From Lysobacteraceae bacterium (GTDB lineage: Bacteria; Pseudomonadota; Gammaproteobacteria; Xanthomonadales; Xanthomonadaceae), in contig JAMLIV010000009.1 of the NCBI GenBank assembly GCA_023954075.1, positions 31,092 to 95,091 on the forward strand: a stretch of DNA of 64,000 nt, in the 5' to 3' direction. The stretch's first letter is position 1. Every line of letters begins with the position of its first letter. A model generated the notes under the pieces. It was not told where the DNA came from. It saw nothing but the letters and a program-made list of their open reading frames with translations, and did not search any database. Positions 49,310-57,813 of the stretch are shown here, piece by piece. The position numbers and the translations under genes were made by a program.

Positions 49310-49348
49310 CGCGACGTTGGCCGCCCTGCAGCAGCGGCCAACGTCGCG
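49310..49348. terminator. Long perfect hairpin between rnfB and the TraB-type gene
   Basis: A perfect 15-bp stem (CGCGACGTTGGCCGC with GCGGCCAACGTCGCG) with a 9-base loop lies between two convergent genes. No T-tract follows, so it may act as a barrier or REP-type element rather than a classical terminator. Confidence 0.5.
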
Positions 49349-49360
49349 CCCGCGCGAAAA

Positions 49361-50275
49361 TCAGGCGGCGTCCGGCAGGGGAAGCAGCTTCACCGCTTGC
49401 TCCGCATCCACGCGCTCGACCTTCACCCCCCGCGCGCGCAAGAGCGCCACCAGGCCCTCGTCGCCGATCAGGTGCATGGTGCCGACGACGACCAGCACCG
49501 TCTGGTCCCGCTCCAACATGTCCGCGACCTGCGGCAGCCAGGCCAGATTGCGGTCGCGGTTGAGGCGCAGGTACATCTGCGGCGTCTTTTCCGCCATGTC
49601 CTCGTTGATCAGCGCCAGCAGCCCGTCGGCATCACCGGCGCGCCACAGGTCGTGCATGGCGAAGACGCGGCGGCGCATCTCGGCGGGCGGCGCGAAGGCC
49701 TCGGACAGCATCTGCTCCTGCTCGGCCAGCGGCGACGCATCGAGCGCGCCCATCTGCTGCAGCACGGTTTCCAGCCCGCCCACCGGCTTGCCGTCGGCCG
49801 CGGCACGCCGCATGAAATGCTGGTCCAGCCCGCGCTTGGGGTCCAGCCCGAACCTGGCCATCATCCCGACCACGAGGTTCATGCCGACGTACCAGGGCTT
49901 GAACGCATCCGAGGACGCCATCGCCGCTTCGCTGCCGCCCATGAACGCCTTGAGCTTTTCCGCGTTTTCTTCGGAAATCACCCCGCGCAAGGTGCGTCCG
50001 TCGTCGAATTTCGCCAGCGTCTGGATCGTGGCCAAGAGGTCCGGCGAGGCCATTTCCGCCGGATCGATCTCGAACACCAGCCGGTCGGCCTCGGCATAGG
50101 CCACCTCCACGCGCGGATGCAGCGGATAATCCTCCGCGCGCAGCAGGTGGAACGAGCCCAGGAGATACACCGTTCCGGCACCGTTCTGCGCCGTCCACAG
50201 CAGCGGCTCGGGCGGCGCGGCGGCGGCAATCGCGGTCGCAAACAACAGGAACGCGGCGAGCAGCCGGCGGATCAT
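49361..50275 (-). CDS. TraB/GumN family exported protein
   Basis: The 304-residue protein has a signal peptide ('LAAFLLFATAIAAAAPPEPL') and the two TraB-family G-x-x-H motifs: 'TVYLLGSFHLLRAEDYPLH' near residue 40 and 'VLVVVGTMHLIGDEGLVALL' near residue 265. The family is a conserved metal-dependent hydrolase-like fold; some members are proposed peptidases, others have unclear roles. GumN of Xanthomonas is a member. The ATG overlaps the stop of the upstream FAD oxidase gene by 4 bases. Confidence 0.85.
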   Translation of the reverse strand: MIRRLLAAFLLFATAIAAAAPPEPLLWTAQNGAGTVYLLGSFHLLRAEDYPLHPRVEVAYAEADRLVFEIDPAEMASPDLLATIQTLAKFDDGRTLRGVISEENAEKLKAFMGGSEAAMASSDAFKPWYVGMNLVVGMMARFGLDPKRGLDQHFMRRAAADGKPVGGLETVLQQMGALDASPLAEQEQMLSEAFAPPAEMRRRVFAMHDLWRAGDADGLLALINEDMAEKTPQMYLRLNRDRNLAWLPQVADMLERDQTVLVVVGTMHLIGDEGLVALLRARGVKVERVDAEQAVKLLPLPDAA

Positions 50276-51684
50276 GCGGTTTCTCCATAGGCGGGCACCA
50301 CGGCATCGGCATCGAACAGCTTGTGCGGATTCATGATGCCGGCGGGATCGAAGGCGCGGCGGATGCCCCGCATCAGCGCCACCTCGGCCGCGCTGCGGGT
50401 GGACGACAGGTAGGGCTTTTTCACCAGACCGATGCCGTGCTCGGCCGAGATGCTGCCGCCGTGGTTCTGAAGCGACTGCGCCAGCAGCGCGGTGACGCGC
50501 CCGCACTCGTGCACGAAGTCGGCATTTTCCATCGCCTCGGGCTTGAGCACGTTGATATGCAGGTTGCCGTCGCCGATGTGCCCGAACCACACCACCTCGA
50601 AATGCGGATATTCCCGCCCGAGCAGCGCCTGGGTCTCGGCCAGGAACCCCGGCATCGCGCCGATCCGCACCGACACATCGTTCTTGTACGGCAGGTGACG
50701 CGCCAGCGCCTCGGTGATGCCCTCGCGCAGGTGCCAGAGCGCGGCGGCCTGCGCCTGGCTCTGCGCGATCACCCCGTCCACCACCAGTTCGGCCTCCAGC
50801 AGCGTGCCGAACGCCTCCAGCGCGGCATCGGGCGAATCGCCGTCGAACTCGGTCACGACGTAGTAGGGGTAGTCCTCGGCGAACGGGCGCTGCGCGCCGT
50901 GCGCCGCGACGTGGTGCAGGGCACGGTCGGTGAAGAACTCGAAGGCCGAGAGCGTCAGCCGCGCGCGCAGGCGCTCGAACACCTGCATCAGCGCCTCGAA
51001 CGAGGGCAGCGCCAGCAGCATCACCTGGGAGGCGGGCGGCGGGTCGGTCAGGCGCAGCTGCGCTTCCACCACGATGCCCAGCGTGCCCTCCGCCCCGATC
51101 ACCAGCTGGCGCAGGTCGTAGCCGCTGGAGTTTTTCACCAGCCCGCGGTTGAGTTCGAGCACATCCCCGCTGCCGGTGACGAGCGTCAGCCCGGCAATCC
51201 AGTCGCGCGTGTTGCCATAGCGCACCACGCGGATACCGCCGGCGTTGGTGGCGATGTTTCCGCCGATCGAGCACGAACCGCGCGAGGCGAAGTCCACCGG
51301 ATAGATCAGCCCGTGCCCGAGCGCGGCCTGATGCACCGCCTCCAGCGCCATGCCCGCCTGCACCGTCAGGAGGCGGTCGGCCGAATCGAAGCCGAGCACG
51401 CGATTCATCCGCTCCAGGCTCACCACCAGCTCGCCGTTGGCCGCCACCGCGCCGCCCGACAGACCCGTGCGCCCGCCCGAAGGCACCAGCGCCACGCGCT
51501 GCGCGTTGGCCCAGCGCACGATGCCCTGCACCTCCTCGATCGAAGACGGCAGCGCGATCGCCAGCGGTGCGGGTGTCCAGCGCCGGGTCCAGTCGCGGCC
51601 GTAGAACGCGAGATCGGCGGACTCGGTCTTCAGCGCCAGCGCGGGCAGGAGCCGGGACAATTCGGCCAGGCGGGGGTCGGACAT
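50272..51684 (-). CDS. FAD-linked oxidoreductase, probably D-2-hydroxyglutarate dehydrogenase
   Basis: The 470-residue protein of the GlcD/D2HGDH group has an N-terminal FAD domain ('ALVPSGGRTGLSGGAVAAN', 'DFASRGSCSIGGNIATNAGG', 'QLVIGAEGTLGIVVEA') and a C-terminal oxidase domain with metal-site motifs 'WFGHIGDGNLHINV' and 'SISAEHGIGLVKKPY'. SerA in several bacteria makes D-2-hydroxyglutarate as a by-product, and D2HGDH recycles it. The divergent serA gene next door therefore supports this substrate over glycolate. It overlaps the TraB-type gene by 4 bases. Confidence 0.85.
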   Translation of the reverse strand: MSDPRLAELSRLLPALALKTESADLAFYGRDWTRRWTPAPLAIALPSSIEEVQGIVRWANAQRVALVPSGGRTGLSGGAVAANGELVVSLERMNRVLGFDSADRLLTVQAGMALEAVHQAALGHGLIYPVDFASRGSCSIGGNIATNAGGIRVVRYGNTRDWIAGLTLVTGSGDVLELNRGLVKNSSGYDLRQLVIGAEGTLGIVVEAQLRLTDPPPASQVMLLALPSFEALMQVFERLRARLTLSAFEFFTDRALHHVAAHGAQRPFAEDYPYYVVTEFDGDSPDAALEAFGTLLEAELVVDGVIAQSQAQAAALWHLREGITEALARHLPYKNDVSVRIGAMPGFLAETQALLGREYPHFEVVWFGHIGDGNLHINVLKPEAMENADFVHECGRVTALLAQSLQNHGGSISAEHGIGLVKKPYLSSTRSAAEVALMRGIRRAFDPAGIMNPHKLFDADAVVPAYGETA

Positions 51685-52071
51685 GGGCGTATCGACAGGA
51701 TGTGGAAGGAAGGGACGATGCGGCACCGCACCACCCGACGGACAGCGTGCCAGCGGCGCGGGCCGGCGTCCATCGCGGCATCGAGCCGGCATGCCTGGCG
51801 AAGACGCGCGGCTTTCGCGGGAACGGCCCTGGCCGCGCTACGGCGTTCGGGCAACACCGCGACGCCCACCGCATCCACACCTCCCATCGTGGACAAGCCC
51901 GCTCCCACCAGAAGCACCGCAGCGAACATTCAATCCCGCAGCGCCGAAGCGGGCAACGGGTCGAGCAGCGCCCCGCGCCACATCGCGCCCGCCCGCCATG
52001 CTGCACCGCCGCAATCGACGGAAAATCTGGCATAGTGGATTCATCCCGCCCATCCGCCGATCCGCCGCGCC
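51685..52071. other. Divergent intergenic region between the D2HGDH-like gene and serA
   Basis: This 387-base region has no gene that I trust. A REP-like element, GTGGGAGCGGGCTTGTCCAC (minus-strand reading), lies at 51882-51909. A CATAGT hexamer at 52031-52036, preceded by TGG, could be an extended -10 of serA. No strong operator was seen. A 99-codon minus-strand frame here was rejected. Confidence 0.5.
51882..51909. repeat. REP-like element, GTGGGAGCGGGCTTG family
   Basis: On the minus strand this reads GGTGGGAGCGGGCTTGTCCACGATGGG. The same core is typical of REP/BIME sequences dispersed in Pseudomonas and Xanthomonadales genomes. Confidence 0.65.
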
Positions 52072-53307
52072 ATGCACACCACCTCGTTCCCCAAGCGGGA
52101 CATCCACATCCTGTTGCTGGAAGGCGTCAGCCCCAGCACCGTCGACACCTTCCGCGCGGCGGGCTATTCGCGCATCGACTATCACGAGAAATCCCTGCCC
52201 GATGACGAACTGAAGGCGCGCATCGTCGAGGCACACTTCATCGGCATCCGCTCGCGCACCCAGCTCACCGCCGAGGTGCTTTCGCACGCGCGTCGGCTGA
52301 TCGGCATCGGCTGCTTCTGCATCGGCACCAACCAGGTGGATCTCGACGCCGCCAAGGCGCAGGGCATCCCGGTCTTCAACGCGCCCTACTCCAACACCCG
52401 CAGCGTGGCCGAACTGGTGATCGCACAGACCATCATGCTGATGCGGCGCATCCCGGAAAAGAACGCCGCCTGCCATCGCGGCGGCTGGCTGAAATCGGCC
52501 GAGGGCAGCTTCGAGGTACGCGGCAAGACGCTGGGCATCGTGGGCTACGGCCACATCGGCACCCAGGTCGGCGTGCTGGCCGAAGCGCTCGGCCTGCGCG
52601 TGATCTTCCACGACATCGAAACCAAGATGACGCTCGGCAACGCGCAGCCGGCGACCGGCCTCGACGACCTCCTCGCGCGCTCGGACATCGTGACCCTGCA
52701 CGTGCCCGACACCGCCGCCACGCGCGGCATGATCGGTGCCGCGCAGATCGCGAAGATGCGCCGCGGCGCGCAGCTCATCAACGCCGCGCGCGGCACCGTG
52801 GTGGACATCGACGCGCTCGCCGCGGCGCTGCGCGAAGGCCACCTCGCCGGTGCCGCCGTCGACGTGTTTCCGGTCGAACCCAAGGGCAACGACGAGGAGT
52901 TCGTCTCGCCGCTGCGCGGTCTGGACAACGTGATCCTGACCCCGCACGTGGGCGGCAGCACGCAGGAGGCGCAGAGCAACATCGGCATCGAAGTGGCCGC
53001 CAAACTGGTGCGCTACAGCGACAACGGCTCAACGCTCTCGGCGGTCAACTTCCCGGAAGTCTCGCTGCCCGAGCACCCCGGCAGCCGTCGCATCCTGCAC
53101 ATCCACCGCAACGTGCCGGGCATGCTCTCGCAGATCAACGAGGTGTTCTCGCGCGAAGCGGTCAACATCAACGGCCAGTACCTGCAGACCGACCCGACCA
53201 TCGGCTACGTCGTCATCGACGTGGGCACCTCCGAAGCCCAGGCCTTGGCCCTGCGCGACGCGCTCGCCGCCATCCCCGGAACGCTGCGCACGCGCGTGCT
53301 GTACTGA
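52072..53307 (+). CDS. serA: D-3-phosphoglycerate dehydrogenase
   Basis: SerA oxidises 3-phosphoglycerate to 3-phosphohydroxypyruvate, the first step of serine synthesis. The 411-residue protein has an N-terminal substrate domain ('ILLLEGVSPSTVDTFRAAGY'), the NAD-binding 'TLGIVGYGHIGTQVGVLAE', catalytic 'LINAARGTVVDIDALAAAL' and 'NVILTPHVGGSTQEAQSNIG', and a C-terminal ACT domain from about residue 340 ('HRNVPGMLSQINEVFSREAV') for feedback control by serine. It is of the E. coli type (410 residues) and may also reduce 2-oxoglutarate to D-2-hydroxyglutarate. Confidence 0.96.
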   Translation: MHTTSFPKRDIHILLLEGVSPSTVDTFRAAGYSRIDYHEKSLPDDELKARIVEAHFIGIRSRTQLTAEVLSHARRLIGIGCFCIGTNQVDLDAAKAQGIPVFNAPYSNTRSVAELVIAQTIMLMRRIPEKNAACHRGGWLKSAEGSFEVRGKTLGIVGYGHIGTQVGVLAEALGLRVIFHDIETKMTLGNAQPATGLDDLLARSDIVTLHVPDTAATRGMIGAAQIAKMRRGAQLINAARGTVVDIDALAAALREGHLAGAAVDVFPVEPKGNDEEFVSPLRGLDNVILTPHVGGSTQEAQSNIGIEVAAKLVRYSDNGSTLSAVNFPEVSLPEHPGSRRILHIHRNVPGMLSQINEVFSREAVNINGQYLQTDPTIGYVVIDVGTSEAQALALRDALAAIPGTLRTRVLY

Positions 53308-53317
53308 GACTCAGGCA

Positions 53318-53640
53318 GCGTCGGCCACGTAGGGCCGACCTACGAATCTGTCGCAGGGTGGAACCGCCGAGGCAGCCCTTCTCCCGGCTTGCGAGAGGGG
53401 AGAGGCGTAGCCTCGACCTGCGAATCACCGCCTCCATCCGTAGGTCGGGGCTACGTCCCCGACGCAGTGTTCGATGCCCGGCAGCGTCGGCCGCGCAGGG
53501 CCGACCTACGAATCTGTCGCAGTCGGCCGCGCAGGGCCACCTACGAATCTGTCGCAGGGTGGAACCGCCGAAGGCGACTCCACCATCACCCCGTCCCACG
53601 GCACCGCACCCTCGGCGGAATCCGCTATGCGGCTCCCGCC
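53318..53640. repeat. Mosaic of dispersed repeats downstream of serA
   Basis: This stretch contains no gene. It is built of copies of (i) a module reading CGTCGGCC..GCAGGGCCGACC followed by TACGAATCTGTCGCAG, at 53320-53356, 53484-53522 and 53523-53557; (ii) a GTAGGTCGGGGCTACG palindrome at 53438-53466; and (iii) the GGTGGA..TCCACC palindrome at 53558-53584, with a truncated copy at 53358-53371. It separates convergent serA and ppnN. Confidence 0.8.
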
Positions 53641-53668
53641 CTGCCAGCGCAACGCAGACAGGGACGGC

Positions 53669-55051
53669 TCAGGTCAGCAGCCGATAGCAGGGCTTGTAGT
53701 CGCCCGACATCTTCATCCGGTTCTGCGCCACGAAGCTCTGCAGGAGTTCGTCCAGGGCGCGCATGATTTCCGGCTCGCCGTCGATGATGAAGGGACCGTG
53801 CTGCTCGATCGCCTGCATGCCCTCCTCCTTCACGTTGCCCGCCACGATGCCCGAGAACGCCCGCCGCAGGTCGGCGGCGAGCACGTGCGCCGGCCGGTCG
53901 CGGTAGAGGTGCAGCTTGCGCATGTTCTCGTGGGTCGGGCCGAACGGATGCTGGTATTCCGGCTCGATCTTGAGCGACCAGTTGAAGAAGAACGCATCCT
54001 TGCTGTCGAGCCGATGCGACTTCACCTTCTCGAAACCGCGCTGCATGTGGGTCGCCACCTCGCGCGGATCGTCCACCACGATGCGGTAGCGCTCGGCCAC
54101 GCTCTCGCCCAGCGTCAGGCGCAGGAAGCGGTCGATCTGGTCGAAATACGCGGCCGACTCGCGCGGGCCGGTGAACACCAGAGGGAACGGCACTTCGGCG
54201 TTCTGCGGATGCAGCAGGATGCCCAGGAGGTACAGGATTTCCTCGGCCGTGCCGACGCCGCCGGGGAACACGATGATGCCGTGCCCGAGGCGCACGAAGG
54301 CTTCGAGGCGTTTCTCGATGTCCGGCATGATCACCAGTTCGTTGACGATCGGATTGGGCGACTCGGCCGCGATGATGCCCGGCTCGGTGATGCCGATGTA
54401 GCGGTTTGCACGGCGGCGCTGCTTGGCATGCGCGATGGTCGCGCCCTTCATCGGCCCCTTCATCGCCCCCGGCCCGCAGCCGGTGCAGATGTCCAGCGCG
54501 CGCAGGCCCAGCTGGTAGCCGACATCCTTGGTGTAGATGTACTCGGCGCGACCGATCGAATGGCCGCCCCAGCACACCACCAGGTTCGGGTCCACGTGCG
54601 AGCGCAGCACGCGCGCGTTGCGCAGGATCTCGAACACCGCGTTGGTGATGTCCTCCGGGTTGCTCAGATCGAAGTCGCCGTTGTTCTGAATCTCCGAAGA
54701 GACGTAGGCGATGTCGCGCACCACCGCGAACAGCAGCTCGGCCACGCCCACGATGATCCTGCCATCGACGAACGCCTCGGCCGGCGCGTTGGACAGCTCC
54801 AGCTTCACCCCGCGATCCTGCTGCTGTACCTGCACGTCGAAATCCGGATAGCGGATCAGCGCCGCACGCGGGTCATCCGTGGCGCTGCCGGACGTCAGCA
54901 CCGCCAGGGTGCAGCGGCGCAGGAGGTCATGCAGCCCGCCCCTGGAGGCATCGCGCAGGCGACTCACCTCCTGGCGGGAAAGGATATCCAGCCCGGCGCG
55001 CGGGAACACGCGGGCATTGACGGTCGCGGGGGTGCTGCTCATCGGAGGCAT
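53669..55051 (-). CDS. ppnN: Nucleotide 5'-monophosphate nucleosidase PpnN
   Basis: PpnN (YgdH) splits purine and pyrimidine nucleoside monophosphates into base and ribose 5-phosphate. In E. coli (p)ppGpp stimulates it. The 460-residue protein aligns along E. coli PpnN: 'GVKLELSNAPAEAFVDGRI', 'VVCWGGHSIGRAEYIYTKDV', 'CTGCGPGAMKGPMKGATIAH', the LOG-type motif 'GIIVFPGGVGTAEEILYLLG', and 'ADLRRAFSGIVAGNVKEEG'. The start at 55051 or 55042 is uncertain because neither has a strong ribosome-binding site. It diverges from the pilin operon. Confidence 0.94.
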   Translation of the reverse strand: MPPMSSTPATVNARVFPRAGLDILSRQEVSRLRDASRGGLHDLLRRCTLAVLTSGSATDDPRAALIRYPDFDVQVQQQDRGVKLELSNAPAEAFVDGRIIVGVAELLFAVVRDIAYVSSEIQNNGDFDLSNPEDITNAVFEILRNARVLRSHVDPNLVVCWGGHSIGRAEYIYTKDVGYQLGLRALDICTGCGPGAMKGPMKGATIAHAKQRRRANRYIGITEPGIIAAESPNPIVNELVIMPDIEKRLEAFVRLGHGIIVFPGGVGTAEEILYLLGILLHPQNAEVPFPLVFTGPRESAAYFDQIDRFLRLTLGESVAERYRIVVDDPREVATHMQRGFEKVKSHRLDSKDAFFFNWSLKIEPEYQHPFGPTHENMRKLHLYRDRPAHVLAADLRRAFSGIVAGNVKEEGMQAIEQHGPFIIDGEPEIMRALDELLQSFVAQNRMKMSGDYKPCYRLLT

Positions 55052-55098
55052 TCGTCTCGTTCAGCCAAATCGGCCGGCAAGGATGCCACAAGCATTCG

Positions 55099-55171
55099 TC
55101 GGGGACGCACCCCGACCTGCCACAAACACCGCCACAACCATCCGCAGGCCGGCCCTGCGCGGCCGACGTGG
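55099..55171. repeat. Two GTCGGGG/GGCCGACG-type palindromes
   Basis: CGTCGGGGACGCACCCCGACCTGC at 55098-55121 and CGCAGGCCGGCCCTGCGCGGCCGACG at 55143-55169 belong to the same family as the repeats at 44.7, 53.4 and 62.8 kb. Confidence 0.7.
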
Positions 55172-55233
55172 CCGCTCCGCATCCACCGCCCATCCGCGCG
55201 TGACCCACTCGTACCCGACGCCACCGAACGGCT

Positions 55234-55261
55234 GTCGGGCCTGCCCGACCGAATGTCGGGC
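55234..55261. promoter_or_regulatory. Alternating GTCGGGC / GCCCGAC / GTCGGGC half-sites upstream of fimT
   Basis: GTCGGGC-CT-GCCCGAC-N5-GTCGGGC gives two overlapping perfect inverted repeats, 60-87 bases before the fimT start. It could be an operator or leader structure of the minor-pilin operon. No consensus that I know matches it. Confidence 0.4.
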
Positions 55262-55320
55262 AGGGCTGGCTCGCGGGTGGATGCCACACTAGCCTGTACC
55301 AGTGAAAACAGGAGCCTGAG

Positions 55321-55935
55321 ATGCATCCTCGCCCCGGACAACCCCAACGAACACGCGGCTTCACCCTCGTGGAGCTGATCGTGACGATCGCCATCGTCGC
55401 GATCCTCGCGGCCATCGCACTCCCGAGTTTCCGGGAATTCAACCTGCGCATGACCACCACCACCAACACCAACGAACTGGTGGGCGCGCTCAACGTCGCC
55501 CGCGCCGAAGCCGTGCGCCGCGGCCGCAGCGTTGCCGTCATAGCCAACGGCGGAGACTGGAACGATGGCTGGCAGGTCGTGGTTGCCAAAGTAACGGCCG
55601 GTGTCCTCGAAGATCCTCCCACCTCGCCGGGCGCCACGGCGGCGGCGTGCGCAGCCTCGATCGAAGACGGTGTTTCCATGTGCGTCCAGCATCGCGGTGC
55701 CATGGAAGGCGGATTCACCCTGCTGGCACTCGCCACTGGTGCAGGCGGAGACGACGGCATCGTGATCTTTTCCCCCATGGGTGCCCTGCGAGGTGCGACC
55801 GAATTCGATTTCAGCATCTGTCGCCCCACCGACATGAAAGACCCCGCCCAGTCGCGACGCATCCATGTCGCACCCAGCGGAATCATCAACGCCCGTCGCG
55901 ACACGACCAGCGCACCCGCTGGCGGCTGCAATTAA
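55321..55935 (+). CDS. fimT: Minor pseudopilin FimT
   Basis: The 204-residue prepilin-like protein has a basic leader and the cleavage site 'RTRGFTLVELIVTIAIVAIL', then the long N-terminal helix. The GspH/FimT-type soluble domain has 'NVARAEAVRRGRSVAVIANG' and 'GDDGIVIFSPMGALRGATEF'. It carries cysteines that may form disulfides. It leads the fimT-pilV-pilW-pilX-pilY1-pilE operon. AGGAG lies 7 bases before the ATG. It helps initiate the type IV pilus fibre. Confidence 0.9.
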   Translation: MHPRPGQPQRTRGFTLVELIVTIAIVAILAAIALPSFREFNLRMTTTTNTNELVGALNVARAEAVRRGRSVAVIANGGDWNDGWQVVVAKVTAGVLEDPPTSPGATAAACAASIEDGVSMCVQHRGAMEGGFTLLALATGAGGDDGIVIFSPMGALRGATEFDFSICRPTDMKDPAQSRRIHVAPSGIINARRDTTSAPAGGCN

Positions 55936-55950
55936 GTGGAGAGTGGCCCA

Positions 55951-56454
55951 ATGCGAATTTTTCCCCGCCAGCGCGGCTTCACCCTTCTCGAAGTCCTGAT
56001 CTCGGTCCTTGTGTTCAGTGTCGGACTATTGGGCGTGGCCGGCCTCATGGTACTGTCGGTGCGCACCAACCACAGCGCCTTCCTGCGCACCCAGGCGTCC
56101 TTTCTGGCCGAGTCCATGGCTGATCGAATGCGCACCAACCTGGGCTATGTGGACCAATACAACGGCACCTACGACTCAAGCACAGCCGGCGCTGCAAGCT
56201 GCGCCAGCGCACCCTGCACCCCCACCCAGCTTGCCGCGCATGACCGCGCGGTATGGAGCCAGCAGCTGGTCGAGCATCTGCCCTCGCCCACCGCAATCAT
56301 CGCGTGCGAAAACCAGCCGCCCAATCCGGGTTACGCGGGTTCCCAGCCCTACGGAGGGCTTTGCGAGATGACCATCACCTGGACCGAGGCCGACCTGTCC
56401 CAAACTGGCGGCACGCCCGCCACCCAGACCTTCGCATGGGTGTTCCAGCCATGA
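55951..56454 (+). CDS. pilV: Type IV pilus modification protein / minor pilin PilV
   Basis: The 167-residue protein has the prepilin motif 'QRGFTLLEVLISVLVFSVGL' and PilV-typical 'FLRTQASFLAESMADRMRTN' in the following helix. Cysteine-containing loops follow in the soluble part. It is a minor pilin of the tip/initiation complex with PilW, PilX, FimT/FimU and PilY1. GGAGAG lies 9 bases before the chosen ATG. It overlaps pilW by 4 bases. Confidence 0.9.
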   Translation: MRIFPRQRGFTLLEVLISVLVFSVGLLGVAGLMVLSVRTNHSAFLRTQASFLAESMADRMRTNLGYVDQYNGTYDSSTAGAASCASAPCTPTQLAAHDRAVWSQQLVEHLPSPTAIIACENQPPNPGYAGSQPYGGLCEMTITWTEADLSQTGGTPATQTFAWVFQP

Positions 56455-57806
56455 GCATATCGTTCTCCGCCTCGCGCGCGCATCGCCCGCAGCAGTCCGG
56501 CTTCACCCTGGTGGAAGTGCTCGTCGCGGTGGCGCTCGGCCTGCTGCTGATGGCCGGCATCGTCACCCTGTTCAGCGGCATCAGCGGCACCAACAAGGTG
56601 CAGAACGGCCTGGCCCGCCTGCAGGAAAACGGCCGCTTCGCCCTGATGCGCATGGAAACCGATATGCGCATGGCGGGAGGCCAGTACTGCAGTACGACCG
56701 AAGGAGCCAGCCAGCCAGGTGCCGTGATCCCGGTCCTGCCGGACCGTGCCCCCATGGTGTACGCCAGGGATCTGCAGCTCCCGGACAGCATTATCAACAG
56801 CATCGATGCGGCGGGTCTTCCCACCGCGGCTTCCGCGGCTACCGCCTATATCCTGAGCCCGCGATGGTTCATCCAGGGCTACTCCTGCACCGCTACTGCC
56901 TGCTCTCCCGCGCTGACGCAGGCTGACACCAACATTCCCGACATGGGCCTCGCCGCGGGAAGCCGCGTGCCCGGATCGGACGTGCTGACCGTGCGCTACC
57001 AGCGCGGCACCGGCTGGACGATTCCGGCAAACAGCTGCACCGTGGCCGCCGCCGATTCGATGACGGGCGGAGCCGTCATCACCGTGGCACCGCAACTGGG
57101 CGACGACCCGTTCGACCTTCAAGTATCAGGATCGCGCCCCGGACTGGCCCTGGTTTCCGACTGCATCACCCCTGCCATCCTGCCGATCAGCGCGGTGAAC
57201 GTGGGCAGCAACAAGCTGACCGTCGCCAGCGACATCCTTCCGAACGCTACCGGTGCCCTGTGCAACGGCAGCCCGGTGCGCGACACCCGCCTGTTCGATT
57301 TCACCAGCGACTTCATCACCGTCAGCTATTACCTCGTCTTCCGCAGCGATGACAGCCCCGACGCCCGCCCCAACAGCGCGGCATCCCAACGCCTGATTCC
57401 CGTGCTGATTCGACGAGAAAACGGCGACGCGCAGGAGCTGGTCCGTGGCGTCGACCTGTTGGCATTCCAGTTCGGCGTCAGGAATGGCGACGGAACCACG
57501 CGGATGATGACCGCAGCGGAAATCGAAGCAGCCGGCACGCTCACCTGTGGTCCTCCGCCTCGGGGAATGGCCCTGGAGCCCGGCTGCCTGTGGCGCTCGG
57601 TTCGCACCATCGAACCGCACCTGCTCGTCAACTCGGTGGACGAAGTGGGCGCGATCGACGGAATCGGCCGCAGCTACCGATTCAATGGCGCCCCCCCCGT
57701 CAACTCTCCAGCGGCGTCCGACACCCTCCCTTCCGGTCTTCAGGTCGGAAACATGAACCGCCGCGAATTCATCGGCTACTTCTCCGTCCGCAACGGCAAC
57801 CTGTAG
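56451..57806 (+). CDS. pilW: Minor pilin PilW
   Basis: The 451-residue protein has the prepilin site 'QQSGFTLVEVLVAVALGLLL' and the PilW hallmark 'NGRFALMRMETDMRMAGGQY' after the helix. The large C-terminal domain has a PilW-like 'VRGVDLLAFQFGVRNGDGTT' stretch. It belongs to the pilus priming complex. The ATG overlaps the pilV stop by 4 bases. It is larger than many PilW proteins (often about 300-400), which reflects loops in the soluble domain. Confidence 0.9.
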   Translation: MSISFSASRAHRPQQSGFTLVEVLVAVALGLLLMAGIVTLFSGISGTNKVQNGLARLQENGRFALMRMETDMRMAGGQYCSTTEGASQPGAVIPVLPDRAPMVYARDLQLPDSIINSIDAAGLPTAASAATAYILSPRWFIQGYSCTATACSPALTQADTNIPDMGLAAGSRVPGSDVLTVRYQRGTGWTIPANSCTVAAADSMTGGAVITVAPQLGDDPFDLQVSGSRPGLALVSDCITPAILPISAVNVGSNKLTVASDILPNATGALCNGSPVRDTRLFDFTSDFITVSYYLVFRSDDSPDARPNSAASQRLIPVLIRRENGDAQELVRGVDLLAFQFGVRNGDGTTRMMTAAEIEAAGTLTCGPPPRGMALEPGCLWRSVRTIEPHLLVNSVDEVGAIDGIGRSYRFNGAPPVNSPAASDTLPSGLQVGNMNRREFIGYFSVRNGNL

Positions 57807-57813
57807 GTCGCAT

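Noticed and set aside
51630..51929. 99-codon minus-strand frame upstream of the D2HGDH-like gene, with a hydrophobic start
   Set aside because: The hydrophobic start is a translation of the REP-like element (GTGGGAGCGGGCTTG), and the frame runs into the real gene in another phase.
53318..53640. Repeat array resembling a CRISPR
   Set aside because: The repeats are palindromic, of unequal length, and directly joined without constant-length unique spacers, and no cas genes are nearby.
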